Origin: Sediminibacterium sp.
GTDB lineage: Bacteria > Bacteroidota > Bacteroidia > Chitinophagales > Chitinophagaceae
Direction: 5' to 3'
DNA: 64,000 nt
Assembly (NCBI RefSeq): GCF_030695065.1
Contig: NZ_JAUYTR010000005.1
Span: forward strand, 1 to 64,000
Every line of letters starts with the position of its first letter. The first letter of the stretch is position 1. The notes under the pieces were generated by a model, which ran no database searches, was not told the origin of the DNA, and worked only from the letters and a program-made list of their open reading frames with translations. The position numbers and the translations under genes were made by a program. Positions 1-9,038 of this stretch are shown piece after piece.

Positions 1-389
1 GTTTCATTGCTGGCATAACCAAACATCATTCCTTGGTCGCCTGCTCCCTGCTCTTCTTTCTTCTTCTTGTCTACCCCTTGGTTAATATCGGCACTCTGCT
101 CATGAATAGCAGATAAAATACCACAGCTATTTGCTTCAAACATGTATTCGCTCTTGGTATAACCAATCTTGCGAATCACCCCACGTGCAATCTCTTGAAC
201 ATCTAAATAAGCTTTAGACTTTACTTCACCCGCTAATACCACCTGACCAGTGGTTACCAAGGTTTCGCAAGCCACTTTACTCTGTGGATCAAACGCTAAA
301 AAGTTATCGATCAGCGCATCAGATATCTGATCCGCTACCTTGTCCGGATGTCCTTCAGAAACACTCTCAGAAGTAAATAAATAGGCCAT
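1..389 (-). CDS. metK: S-adenosylmethionine synthetase, N-terminal part (cut by window edge)
   Basis: Makes S-adenosylmethionine from methionine and ATP in the cytoplasm. Only the first ~129 codons are present; the rest lies beyond the left edge. The protein begins [20 protein letters not shown], the family's typical N-terminus with the ATP-binding SEGHPDK motif, followed by a QISDA helix and, near the window edge, the [11 protein letters not shown] motif, which is the ATP-binding signature of the family. The ATG at 389 fits this start exactly. It is divergent from metF, 48 bases away, so two methionine/folate-cycle genes share one intergenic region. Identification is very secure from the motifs. 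Confidence 0.97.
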   Translation of the reverse strand, partial: MAYLFTSESVSEGHPDKVADQISDALIDNFLAFDPQSKVACETLVTTGQVVLAGEVKSKAYLDVQEIARGVIRKIGYTKSEYMFEANSCGILSAIHEQSADINQGVDKKKKEEQGAGDQGMMFGYASNE

Positions 390-404
390 AGTATATTTTT
401 ATTA

Positions 405-420
405 TAAGTTTGCAAGGTTA
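405..420. promoter_or_regulatory. Back-to-back -7 boxes of the metF and metK promoters
   Basis: On the plus strand TAAGTTTG at 405-412 is a perfect match to the Bacteroidota -7 consensus TAnnTTTG and lies 25 bases before the metF ATG. Directly next to it, 413-420 read on the minus strand gives TAACCTTG, one mismatch from the consensus, 23 bases before the metK ATG. The two promoters would therefore abut, so polymerase binding at one probably excludes the other. Assignment is by consensus only. Confidence 0.5.
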
Positions 421-437
421 CGAAATAATTAGTAAGG

Positions 438-1391
438 ATGAAAATAATTGAGCATATAAATAAAGCAAACGATACACTTATATCTTTTGAAGTACTTCCA
501 CCCCTAAAGGGAAAGAGTATCAATCATGTATATGACCACCTAGACCCTTTACTGGAGTTCAAGCCTTCTTGGATTAACGTAACCTACCATAGAAGTGAAA
601 CTGCTTTTAAAAAGAAAGCAGATAGCACTTTTGAAAAAGTAGAAGTGCGCAAGCGCCCAGGTACCGTTGGGATCTGTGCCGCTATTATGAACCATTACCG
701 CATCGACACCGTACCGCACTTTATTTGTGGCGGTTTTAACAAAAGAGAAAGTGAAGACGCATTAATTGATCTCAACTTTTTAGGGATTGACAATGTATTG
801 GTCTTAAGAGGAGATGCAGCAAAAAACGAAGCCAGTTTTGAACCAGAATTAGATGGTCATAAATATGCGATTGATTTACAAAAACAGGTCGTGAATTTAA
901 ACAGTGGCATTTACTTAGACGAAGACATACAGAATGGAGGTAAAACCAATTTCTGTATTGGTACCGCTGGTTACCCAGAAAAACATTTTGAAGCACCGAA
1001 TTTAGAAATTGACTTACAGCGATTGAAAGAGAAAGTAGATGCAGGTGCAGATTATATTATGACCCAAATGTTTTTTGATAATCAGAAATTTTACGATTAT
1101 GTAAAAGCATGCAGAGATATGGGCATTACGGTTCCTATTATACCAGGATTAAAACCCATCACCAATAAAAAACAATTGTCTGTTTTACCCAGAATATTTC
1201 ATGTTGATATTCCTACCGATTTATCGAATGCCATTTCAAAATGCAAAACAGATGTAGACTGTGAGAAAGTAGGGACGGAATGGTTAATACAACAAAGCAA
1301 GGAACTCAAAGCCTTTGGTGTACCGGTTTTACACTATTATACATTAGGAAAACCCAAAGTAATTTGGAATGTAGTGAAAGAGATAGTGTAA
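438..1391 (+). CDS. metF: 5,10-methylenetetrahydrofolate reductase
   Basis: Reduces 5,10-methylene-THF to 5-methyl-THF with a flavin cofactor, supplying the methyl group for methionine synthesis; cytoplasmic. The 317-residue product has the MTHFR TIM-barrel landmarks: an early FEVLPP strand (the SFEFFPP-type motif), the PSWINVTYH segment, the VLRGD motif of the FAD site near residue 124, IGTAGYPEKH near residue 174, and the DYIMTQMFFD and VPIIPGLKP segments in the second half. Bacterial MetF proteins are about 290-320 residues, so it is full length. An ATG with GGATG context and a TAAGTTTG box upstream support the start. It is divergent from metK, consistent with a shared methyl-cycle role. 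Confidence 0.96.
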   Translation: MKIIEHINKANDTLISFEVLPPLKGKSINHVYDHLDPLLEFKPSWINVTYHRSETAFKKKADSTFEKVEVRKRPGTVGICAAIMNHYRIDTVPHFICGGFNKRESEDALIDLNFLGIDNVLVLRGDAAKNEASFEPELDGHKYAIDLQKQVVNLNSGIYLDEDIQNGGKTNFCIGTAGYPEKHFEAPNLEIDLQRLKEKVDAGADYIMTQMFFDNQKFYDYVKACRDMGITVPIIPGLKPITNKKQLSVLPRIFHVDIPTDLSNAISKCKTDVDCEKVGTEWLIQQSKELKAFGVPVLHYYTLGKPKVIWNVVKEIV

Positions 1392-1395
1392 CAAT

Positions 1396-2133
1396 TTAAA
1401 AAATATAATAAATCACCCTTCCAATCAATTCTCTATAACCAATATTCAATAACCTAAAACTTTCTGCATCAGGTAAAAAATCCATCAAAGTCAAGCCATT
1501 TAATTGATCCACTTTAAAATCAACCTTGAATGGCTGAACAATAAAATCTTGGGTTTCAAAATTTTGCTTGGCCCTAGGCATATGGTAAGCAGAAGTAACT
1601 AAGATAATATGCTTCCATTTACCCATTAACTTCCCTACTGCTTTAGCTTCATCTGCAGTGTTCTCTACATTACCAGTTAATACAATCGCTGAATCAGGCA
1701 CACCATATTCTAAAGCAAATTGCCTTAAAATATCTCCCTCGGTATTCTTAGATTTATCCCAAGGCATTTTACCTCGAGTAAAAATTATTTTTGGGGCATT
1801 GCCTGATTTATATAAATCGATCCCTGCAAAAAATCGATCGGGATCCATCCATTCAGGGTAAACTCCATTGGTAGATTTAACTTGATTAATCATACCACTC
1901 AATACTACAATGGCTTCTGCATTAGTAACATTTTGTGGCGTTTGTCTGGGTGCTGTACCTTCAATTAATTTAAAAAAGTTCTCAGCAAAAATGGGAGTAG
2001 AAAAAATATATAAAGAAATAATAGCAGTATAAATAGGCCACCGCTTTTTCTTCCAAACCCCATAAATCATCAAATAAATGATAAGCATAATGGGCATCAC
2101 AAATACTGGAAGAATCTTATTTAAGTAAATCAT
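1396..2133 (-). CDS. YdcF/SanA-like DUF218 membrane protein
   Basis: A 245-residue protein of the DUF218 family (YdcF, SanA, ElyC). Two hydrophobic segments at about residues 5-25 and 33-52 anchor it in the inner membrane. They are followed by the DUF218 domain, recognisable from EAIVVLSGM near residue 89, the GKMPW..S.NTEGDI region, [12 protein letters not shown] and the [14 protein letters not shown] segment with the conserved Ser-Ala-x-His-Met-x-Arg. ElyC and SanA members act in envelope and lipid-carrier homeostasis in Enterobacteria; the reaction here is unknown. Its start codon overlaps the ispF stop by four bases (ATGA type), so the two are translationally coupled. Convergent with metF, four bases apart. 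Confidence 0.85.
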   Translation of the reverse strand: MIYLNKILPVFVMPIMLIIYLMIYGVWKKKRWPIYTAIISLYIFSTPIFAENFFKLIEGTAPRQTPQNVTNAEAIVVLSGMINQVKSTNGVYPEWMDPDRFFAGIDLYKSGNAPKIIFTRGKMPWDKSKNTEGDILRQFALEYGVPDSAIVLTGNVENTADEAKAVGKLMGKWKHIILVTSAYHMPRAKQNFETQDFIVQPFKVDFKVDQLNGLTLMDFLPDAESFRLLNIGYRELIGRVIYYIF

Positions 2134-2606
2134 ATACTAGATTGTATCAAACAAACTGCATGTGCCACCAATCCTTCTTCTCTGCCCACAAAACCCATTG
2201 TTTCAGTGGTAGTGGCTTTAATAGAAATATCTCTCAATCCAATTCCGAGTATACCAGCGATAGCTTCTTGCATGGCCGGTATATAAGGTTTAATCTTGGG
2301 TTTTTCCAAACAAAGAGAAGCATCAATATTTATAATGGAATATCCTTCTGCAGTAATAAGTTCTTTAACTCTTGCCAATAAAACCTTGCTATCAATATTT
2401 TTGAATTCGCTAGAAGTATCGGGAAAATGTACCCCAATATCACCCAAACAAGCTGCTCCTAATAAAGCATCGCAAATAGCATGCAACAATACATCTGCAT
2501 CACTATGCCCCAATGCTCCCTTGGTATGTGGGATGGTGATGCCACCAATCACTAAATCTCTTCCTTCAACCAATTGGTGAAAATCTATCCCGTATCCAAT
2601 GCGCAT
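2130..2606 (-). CDS. ispF: 2-C-methyl-D-erythritol 2,4-cyclodiphosphate synthase
   Basis: Fifth enzyme of the non-mevalonate isoprenoid pathway; converts 4-CDP-ME 2-phosphate to MEcPP with release of CMP, as a trimer with zinc. At 158 residues it has the usual length. Visible signatures are the start [10 protein letters not shown] with the Asp-x-His zinc ligands, [29 protein letters not shown], and the C-terminal [21 protein letters not shown] motif region that binds CMP. Strand and a four-base overlap tie it to the YdcF-like gene, and gldJ lies just upstream on the same strand. Confidence 0.97.
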   Translation of the reverse strand: MRIGYGIDFHQLVEGRDLVIGGITIPHTKGALGHSDADVLLHAICDALLGAACLGDIGVHFPDTSSEFKNIDSKVLLARVKELITAEGYSIINIDASLCLEKPKIKPYIPAMQEAIAGILGIGLRDISIKATTTETMGFVGREEGLVAHAVCLIQSSI

Positions 2607-2627
2607 ATAGCAAATTATCTTTAGCGT

Positions 2628-4193
2628 CTATCTTTTATTGCGGCGTGGAGGGAAATTATTACCCGTTTTAGCCTTGCTGCCAATTCCTTCTGGTGCTCCA
2701 TAATGGCTCATAGCACAACGGAATCCAATGGTATTGGTGCTTTCATCTTCTTGTAAGAATCTTCTGGTACCTGGGCTTAACCAATAAGCACGGTCATTCC
2801 AGCTACCACCTTTGAATACCCTTGATTTATCAGAAATCAAGGTAGTTACACCATAACCATAGCTTACGCTGCTCAATGAATCACCATCCAAGTAGTTTAA
2901 GGCATTGGCTTTTTGATAATTTCTTCTGTTCTTAATAGCAGAATCAGACTCTGCTTTCATTTTAATTCTTCCCTTATCGTCTCTTAAATTACCTTGTCCG
3001 CCACTCATATCAATCTGTTGGAAAACATTACCACGGAAAGGATTAAAATCTTCTGCTTCTGAATTCGTTAATGGTCTGTAAATATCAGCGACCCACTCAC
3101 TCACGTTTCCACTCATATTGTATAAGCCGTAACCATTAGGAACAAACTGGTCTACTTCTGCAGTTACAGCCGCATTATCGTTCAATCCACCTGCCACACC
3201 CATATTATCACCACTGCTTCTCTTGAAGTTGGCTAAGAAAGAACCTTGTGTAGCACCCTTGGTAGTGGCACGTAAATTGTCGTATCCATCATTTCTCCAA
3301 GCATAAATCGCTTTGTTTGCAATCAACTCTTCACCCTTAATGCCCTTATTACTTTTGCGCTGTGGGTTCTCCATGATATATCCGTATGCTGCATATTCCC
3401 ACTCTGCTTCTGTAGGTAAGCGATAATCCCCAAACATCAATCCATCTTCAAACTTGGCCACCGTTCTAGGTCTGCCTTGTGCGTCTTTCAATGGATTTTT
3501 CTTAGAAGTCACATCTTTACCAGGCACTGCTTGGTATTCACCCAACAAATAAGCTTTGGTATTAAAGTTATCTTGGCCCGCGCCATTTAATGTTTTCTTG
3601 ATCTGTGTTTTAGGATCTAAAAATCCTTTTTGCATCAATGCCAATTCGTTTACGCGATCCGTTCTCCATTTACAATATTCAGTCGCCTGTAACCAAGTAA
3701 CTCCCACTACAGGATAATTATTATAAGAAGGATGACGGAAATAATATTCAACCATTGGCTCATTGTAAGCCAATTCTTCTCTCCATACCAAGGTGTCAGG
3801 CAATGCTTGGGTAACAATCGAATCCATGCCAGCTGCACCAAAAGTTCCTTCTAACCAATAAAGGTATTCACGGTAGTTTAGGTTGCTCACCTCATATTTA
3901 TCAATAAAGAAAGAGTTTACGGTTACACGATGAGGAATATTGTTCCAATCGGCCATAATATCTTCTTGCACCGCACCCATGGTAAATGTACCACCCTGCA
4001 CAAAAACCAATCCAGGAGCGGTTTTGATGTCTTTGGGCTTGATTACATTGAAGTTGCCGTATTGTTGGTCGTTGTAGTTCCAACCGGTGGCAGTTGATTT
4101 CTCCTTTTTAGCTTTAAAAGGATTACAAGCTGCCGCTACACTCACTAGTGAAACCAATAAAACGGTGTTCCGCACAAATTTATTTACCTGCAT
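2628..4193 (-). CDS. gldJ: Gliding motility / type IX secretion lipoprotein GldJ
   Basis: Outer-membrane-associated lipoprotein needed for gliding and type IX secretion in Flavobacteria. The 521-residue product starts with a lipoprotein signal ending in an AAAC lipobox (Cys23). Residues ~60-500 form an FGE-sulfatase (formylglycine-generating-enzyme-like) domain: PGLVFVQGGTFTMG, then the phrase DWNNIPHRVTVNSFFIDKYE, VTWLQATEYCKW, RLPTEAEWEYAA, NMSGNVSEWV and FKGGSWNDRAYWLSP. The VQEDIMADWN wording after the GGTFTMG motif favours GldJ over its paralogue GldK; that choice is from recall of family sequences. Neighbouring porU and porV support it, since gldJ-porU-porV synteny is known in Bacteroidota. 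Upstream spacing to ispF is 21 bases. Confidence 0.9.
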   Translation of the reverse strand: MQVNKFVRNTVLLVSLVSVAAACNPFKAKKEKSTATGWNYNDQQYGNFNVIKPKDIKTAPGLVFVQGGTFTMGAVQEDIMADWNNIPHRVTVNSFFIDKYEVSNLNYREYLYWLEGTFGAAGMDSIVTQALPDTLVWREELAYNEPMVEYYFRHPSYNNYPVVGVTWLQATEYCKWRTDRVNELALMQKGFLDPKTQIKKTLNGAGQDNFNTKAYLLGEYQAVPGKDVTSKKNPLKDAQGRPRTVAKFEDGLMFGDYRLPTEAEWEYAAYGYIMENPQRKSNKGIKGEELIANKAIYAWRNDGYDNLRATTKGATQGSFLANFKRSSGDNMGVAGGLNDNAAVTAEVDQFVPNGYGLYNMSGNVSEWVADIYRPLTNSEAEDFNPFRGNVFQQIDMSGGQGNLRDDKGRIKMKAESDSAIKNRRNYQKANALNYLDGDSLSSVSYGYGVTTLISDKSRVFKGGSWNDRAYWLSPGTRRFLQEDESTNTIGFRCAMSHYGAPEGIGSKAKTGNNFPPRRNKR

Positions 4194-4447
4194 TGTCTAA
4201 GTTTGTTATACTGATAAGAGTGTAAAGTTCAACTAATAAACATCGGTTTTATTCAATAGCGAATGTATATAAATATTAGTTAGCAAAATCCTAATTTTAG
4301 ATTCACTAACAAGATTAAACGCTGTTTACTCTCAAATATTTTGCCATGAGCCATTTTCGGCAACTACTTGAATTAGGGAGTTTTAACACGGTAAGAGACA
4401 AAAATTTGGTTTAATTATCTAATTTGTGTGAACATTATTTGTGGGTT

Positions 4448-4723
4448 ATGGCTAGAAAATCATTTTATACTAAAAAACTTGGCGCCGCAGTAGCAAATGC
4501 CGCAAGACCTGAATCTTCGGGAAATTATCATGTAATGTCAACCACGCTTTCAGATAAATGGGCTGTTGTTCCAAAGGGTACGGTTCATGCTATCAAAGCA
4601 TTTTCTACACAAAAAGAAGCTGTTTTATTTGCTAAACAAAAAGCATCAAAAAAGCATGGTGAAGTTGTAGTACATGGCAAAAGCGGTCTTGTGAAGAATA
4701 AAATTTCTTATGCAAAAAAATAA
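4448..4723 (+). CDS. DUF2188-type small protein
   Basis: A 91-residue basic protein. From residue ~17 it has the DUF2188 pattern: a HVMSTTLSDKWAVVPKG strand pair, then an FSTQKEAVLFAKQKA helix, then EVVVHGKSGLVKNKISY ending the domain. The family is small and common in bacteria but has no established function. I use the ATG at 4448 rather than the TTG 24 bases upstream because the domain begins close to it. It lies 18 bases before the TIR-like gene on the same strand, so the two are likely co-transcribed. Together they separate gldJ from porU, which are usually close neighbours, suggesting an inserted pair. Confidence 0.75.
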   Translation: MARKSFYTKKLGAAVANAARPESSGNYHVMSTTLSDKWAVVPKGTVHAIKAFSTQKEAVLFAKQKASKKHGEVVVHGKSGLVKNKISYAKK

Positions 4724-4741
4724 TCTGCTTTAACTAATAAC

Positions 4742-5356
4742 ATGTCTTTTGAAAATAACGTTTTCATAAATTGTCCATTTGATAAGGAATATTCGCCATT
4801 ATTAAGGGCTCTTACTTTTACACTCCTCTATTTGGAACTAGAGCCTAATTTGTCTCAAACACTTTCATCTTCTTCAATTCGAATTAATCAAATAAAAGAA
4901 CATATTAAACAGTGTAAATTCAGCATTCATGACCTTTCTAGAAGTAAAGCATTAGTTCAAGATGAATTGCCCAGATTTAATATGCCTTTTGAACTTGGAC
5001 TTGATATTGGCGCAGCAGAATATGGTGGGAAAAAACTTAAGTCTAAACAAACATTGATATTGGAAACTGAAAGATATCATTATCAAAAAGTTCTCTCCGA
5101 CATAGCAGGTCAAGATATAGCTAATCACAATGATGATCCGGCCAAATTATCTGAAAAAGTACGAAACTGGATATCTGACAATTCTCCTGATAAAATAGTA
5201 CCAAGTCACAGTCAAATTTTTTATACTTTTTTGCAGTTCACTTCCGACTTATCAACAAACCTTTCAGTTACATATTCAGAAAAAGAAGTAGAAGAAATGC
5301 CCATAGGAGACTATATTAAGTTCGCAAAAGATTGGCTAAACGAGTTCAAAGTTTAA
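4742..5356 (+). CDS. TIR-like / deoxyribosyltransferase-fold protein of unknown function
   Basis: A 204-residue soluble protein with no signal peptide. It opens with ENNVFINCPFDKEYSPL (strand-loop resembling the first strand of TIR-like and nucleoside 2-deoxyribosyltransferase-like folds), followed by IRINQIKEHIKQCKFSIHDL, where SIHDLSR (61-67) follows the second strand, and by RFNMPFELGLDIGAA with Glu84 placed where TIR-like NADases carry the catalytic Glu on a helix. QTLILETERYHYQKVLSDIA then begins the C-terminal half, which is otherwise helical. I recall this as a widespread uncharacterised bacterial family; the TIR-like reading is inference from motif order. Paired with the DUF2188 gene. 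A nucleotide-processing defence role is possible but unproven. Confidence 0.55.
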   Translation: MSFENNVFINCPFDKEYSPLLRALTFTLLYLELEPNLSQTLSSSSIRINQIKEHIKQCKFSIHDLSRSKALVQDELPRFNMPFELGLDIGAAEYGGKKLKSKQTLILETERYHYQKVLSDIAGQDIANHNDDPAKLSEKVRNWISDNSPDKIVPSHSQIFYTFLQFTSDLSTNLSVTYSEKEVEEMPIGDYIKFAKDWLNEFKV

Positions 5357-5370
5357 ATTTACTTTGTACT

Positions 5371-8300
5371 ATGAGAGTCATTCTTCTTATACTCATTCTT
5401 ACCCTTGCAATACTGAATGTAAAGTCACAAAGAATTTATGCCCCAAATTCAGTTTTGGCTACAGGCCAATGGGCCAAGATTGGGGTTACACAAGAAGGGA
5501 TTTTTAAACTAGATGTATCTCAATTGGGCTCACTTGGATTTAGCAGTAGTACTTTTCCTGCAGCATCTATTCGAGTTTTTACAAATGCTGCCAATAACTC
5601 AGGGGGCATGCTCTCAGAGAAAATAGACAACTCTTATATTGACGACTTGGTCGAAATCCCTATTGAAACAGGCCCTAATTATTTCTTGTTTTATGCCCCC
5701 GGACCACATCAATGGAAATATGATACCGTTTCAAAAAAATTCAATTATGTAAAGAACTTATATTCAGACACGGCATGGTATTTTATCACCATCAATGCAG
5801 TTGGTTCTCCTAAAAGAATAACTACCCATGCTGCTGAAAACCGACTGACTACTAGTATAGTCAACAGTTATACGCATCGCTATACGCATGAAAATGCTCG
5901 ATTCAATTTATTGAGCAGTGGTAAAGAATGGGTGGGGGAAAATTTCACAAGTAGTAATGGTACCAGAACGTTCACCATTGCATGGACAAATGCAGTCAAT
6001 GCAATTACTGCGCCACTTCAACTATTCACCCATTTTACTAGCCGCTCACTAGGAGCGAATGCCAATTTTGCGGTTTCCATTAACGACCAATCGGTGCAAA
6101 ATATTAACCTCGCAGGTGTAACAGGTGGACTACTAGATGAATATGCCCGAGATGCCCAAACCCATAGCCCTATTGCATTTTCAAACATTGGCAACTCCAA
6201 CTCAATTGCACTAAAAATTCAATACAGTTCAACTGCTAATGGGGCCGAGGGATGGCTAAATCGATTTAGTATACATGGGCAAAGACGGTTAATTCCCGAC
6301 AATACTACCAGTGGTTTTTACTTTAGAAATTCCACGCTGATACACCCAGACTCTGTTGCGGATTACCGCATTACTGCACCGTTAAATAACGGCTCCCCTA
6401 CCGTATTTCCCGCAGATACCCGTGTATGGAATACGAGTAATCCACTGAATCCCCAGCAAGTAGTTCTTGCAAACACCGGCAGTGAAATCAACTTCAAAGC
6501 CTCCGTAGAAATACTTAAAGAATATGCGTTATTTAACCCCTCACAAGCATTAACGCCAATCATTCCAAGCAATGCCTCTGTACCCAATCAAAACCTGCAT
6601 GGATTGGCGCATGGCACAACAATCCCAAGTAATCCAGGCTCAGGAACCAACTCTTTCAACGGCCTCATCATTGTTCATCCATCTTTATTTACTGCTGCCA
6701 ATCGCTTAGCAGCTTTTCACCAAAGCCAATACGGTTATTCCGATGCAGTCATTACTACTACCCAATTGTACAATGAATTTGGGGCAGGCATTCCCGATCC
6801 TACGGCCATACGAAATGGCATCAAACTATTTTATGATTTATCTAAAATAAATACCAGCACTAGTTCCAAAACATTGCAGTATGTGGTCCTATTTGGTGCG
6901 GGTTCTTATGATCACAAAAACATAATCAGCAGCAATAGAAACTTGGTTCCTACTTTTCAAAGTGCCAATAGTTTATCTCCCTTACTCACGTACACTTCAG
7001 ATGATTTTTATGCACTGCTCAACAACAACGATGACATCAATCTATTAAACGATGCGCCCCTATCAATCGCTGTCGGTCGTTTACCCGTGGGTAATTTGCA
7101 AGAAGCCAATACATTGGTAGATAAAATTATTCGCTATCATCAACCCAATAATGCAACAACCAATGCAGATAATGCCTGGCGCAATCAATTGGTATTTATT
7201 GCAGACGACAAAGACCAGAACCTGCATTTGAATGATGCCGAAAGCATTGCTGCTACTGCTATTGCAGCCAATCCAGCTGCTCATGCCAGAAAAATTTATT
7301 TAGATGCATTTCCCTTGGTCAGTGGTGCAGGTGGATCAAGGTATCCATCTGTTAGCGAAGCCATCGTGAACCAAGTATTACAAGGGGCACTCATCGTAAA
7401 CTACTCAGGTCATGGCAATCATTTGCGTTTATCCGAAGAAGCAGTGATTAGTGCAGCAGAAGTAAATCGCTTCAATAACCCGAATAAATTACCGCTCTTT
7501 ATTACAGCCAGTTGCGACTTTGATCCTTTTGATCAACCCAATAAACCTTCTATTGCACGCACCCTTTTATATGGGAGCAACAACGGTGCCATTGCCTTGC
7601 TTACGACCACCCGTTTGGTATTTGCCTACAGCAATAGAATCATGAACCAAAATTATTTGCAATTAGCTATGGAACCCTTTGCCAATAATCCCTCTGGCCG
7701 ATTGTATCGCTCATTAGGGCAAGCCACTATGGATGCGAAGAACCGAAGCAATCAATTGAATGGAGACCCACTCAATAGCAGAAAATTTGCCCTACTAGGA
7801 GACCCTGCCATTCAATTGGCTTTTCCTGAATTACCCATGCAGTTGAATGAAATAAAAGACATCAGTAATAATAGTTCTAATAATGCCATCATTGGATTCA
7901 ATGACAGCTTATTGGCTTTGCGCAAGTATAAATTAACTGGACAAGTATCTCAATCCAATGGAAGCCTTCATACTGGTTTTAATGGGGTAGCCAATATTAT
8001 GGTATATGACCAAGCACAAACGGTATTTACGTTGGGCAATACCCCAGAAAGCCCTCGTACGGCTTATTCCACGGAGAGCAGCATTTTATTCAATGGCAAA
8101 GCCACTGTTGCCAATGGATTATTTACGATTGAATTTGTAGTGCCCAAAGACATCAGTTTTGGGCCAGGCAAAGCAACCATTCGGTTATTTGCTCAGTCTA
8201 ATAACGGAGCCGGTAATAGTAATAATACCTTAGCGGCCGCGGGTGCTTTACCCATCCGCATTGCGGGTTCTACGGGTACCATTATCCGTGATACCACGGG

Positions 8301-8967
8301 GCCAGCCATTCGGTTATTCCTTAATGATACCACGTTCAAAAACGGAGGTATTACCAGTGAAAACCCCATACTCATTGCGCAATTGTTCGATACATCGGGC
8401 ATTAACGCTACGGGCAATGGCATTGGGCATGATATTGTATTGGCGCAAAACAATGATGATCGCAACAGCATTGTGCTCAATTCCTTTTTCAGCACCGAGT
8501 TGAACCAGTATCAACGCGGGGGCCTGAGGTATCAGTTGGCTACCCTCCCCGAAGGGAAATACCAACTCAAATTAAAAGCATGGGACATGGTGAACAATAG
8601 TAACCAAGCCTTCTTAGATTTTACCGTGGTTAAAAAGGAACAACTCAAAATTGCGGCTGTTCGTAATTTCCCGAATCCTTTTAGAGCCAATGGGGGCCAA
8701 ACAACATTTGCCTTTGAACACAACCAACCCAATACCAACTTATTGGTGGAGATACAAATTGTGAATGGGTCTGGGGCCTTGGTAAAAAGAATACAACAAA
8801 CAGTGAATACCGAAGGGTCTAGAAATAGTCAAATCAATTGGGACGGGAGCTCCGAAACAGGCAGTAAATATGCTTCTGGTATATTTTTTTACCGAATCAA
8901 TATTTCGGTTATGGGCAACCCCCAATTGGGCAGGGCATCCGCCGCTGGTCAGATAATTATGCTTTGA
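5371..8967 (+). CDS. porU: Type IX secretion system sortase PorU
   Basis: Gingipain-family (C25) cysteine peptidase that removes C-terminal sorting signals of type IX cargo at the cell surface and attaches them to lipopolysaccharide. The 1198-residue product has a signal peptide (MRVILLILILTLAILNVKSQ), a long N-terminal region, and the C25 domain with the catalytic dyad visible as His681 in NYSGHGNHLR and Cys715 in ITASCDFDPF. The C-terminus keeps a sorting-type beta domain starting at RNFPNPFRANGG, as known PorU proteins do. The ATG at 5371, 15 bases after the previous stop, gives the signal peptide; an upstream in-frame start at 5332 lies inside the TIR-like gene and is rejected. TTACTTTG ends four bases before this ATG. 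Confidence 0.95.
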   Translation: MRVILLILILTLAILNVKSQRIYAPNSVLATGQWAKIGVTQEGIFKLDVSQLGSLGFSSSTFPAASIRVFTNAANNSGGMLSEKIDNSYIDDLVEIPIETGPNYFLFYAPGPHQWKYDTVSKKFNYVKNLYSDTAWYFITINAVGSPKRITTHAAENRLTTSIVNSYTHRYTHENARFNLLSSGKEWVGENFTSSNGTRTFTIAWTNAVNAITAPLQLFTHFTSRSLGANANFAVSINDQSVQNINLAGVTGGLLDEYARDAQTHSPIAFSNIGNSNSIALKIQYSSTANGAEGWLNRFSIHGQRRLIPDNTTSGFYFRNSTLIHPDSVADYRITAPLNNGSPTVFPADTRVWNTSNPLNPQQVVLANTGSEINFKASVEILKEYALFNPSQALTPIIPSNASVPNQNLHGLAHGTTIPSNPGSGTNSFNGLIIVHPSLFTAANRLAAFHQSQYGYSDAVITTTQLYNEFGAGIPDPTAIRNGIKLFYDLSKINTSTSSKTLQYVVLFGAGSYDHKNIISSNRNLVPTFQSANSLSPLLTYTSDDFYALLNNNDDINLLNDAPLSIAVGRLPVGNLQEANTLVDKIIRYHQPNNATTNADNAWRNQLVFIADDKDQNLHLNDAESIAATAIAANPAAHARKIYLDAFPLVSGAGGSRYPSVSEAIVNQVLQGALIVNYSGHGNHLRLSEEAVISAAEVNRFNNPNKLPLFITASCDFDPFDQPNKPSIARTLLYGSNNGAIALLTTTRLVFAYSNRIMNQNYLQLAMEPFANNPSGRLYRSLGQATMDAKNRSNQLNGDPLNSRKFALLGDPAIQLAFPELPMQLNEIKDISNNSSNNAIIGFNDSLLALRKYKLTGQVSQSNGSLHTGFNGVANIMVYDQAQTVFTLGNTPESPRTAYSTESSILFNGKATVANGLFTIEFVVPKDISFGPGKATIRLFAQSNNGAGNSNNTLAAAGALPIRIAGSTGTIIRDTTGPAIRLFLNDTTFKNGGITSENPILIAQLFDTSGINATGNGIGHDIVLAQNNDDRNSIVLNSFFSTELNQYQRGGLRYQLATLPEGKYQLKLKAWDMVNNSNQAFLDFTVVKKEQLKIAAVRNFPNPFRANGGQTTFAFEHNQPNTNLLVEIQIVNGSGALVKRIQQTVNTEGSRNSQINWDGSSETGSKYASGIFFYRINISVMGNPQLGRASAAGQIIML

Positions 8968-9038
8968 CAGAACCCCTTTTAGGGCTATCTTCGCCCCCAA
9001 ATTCCCCCCGAGCAAGTAGTTAAAATAATACATAGTTT

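Noticed and set aside
390-437. SAM riboswitch between metK and metF
   Set aside because: The gap is only 48 bases and is filled by two back-to-back -7 boxes; there is no room for a riboswitch fold.
8193-8565. Long open frames opposite porU
   Set aside because: They lie antisense inside a certain gene, have no start context and no recognisable domain; they are shadows of porU codon use.
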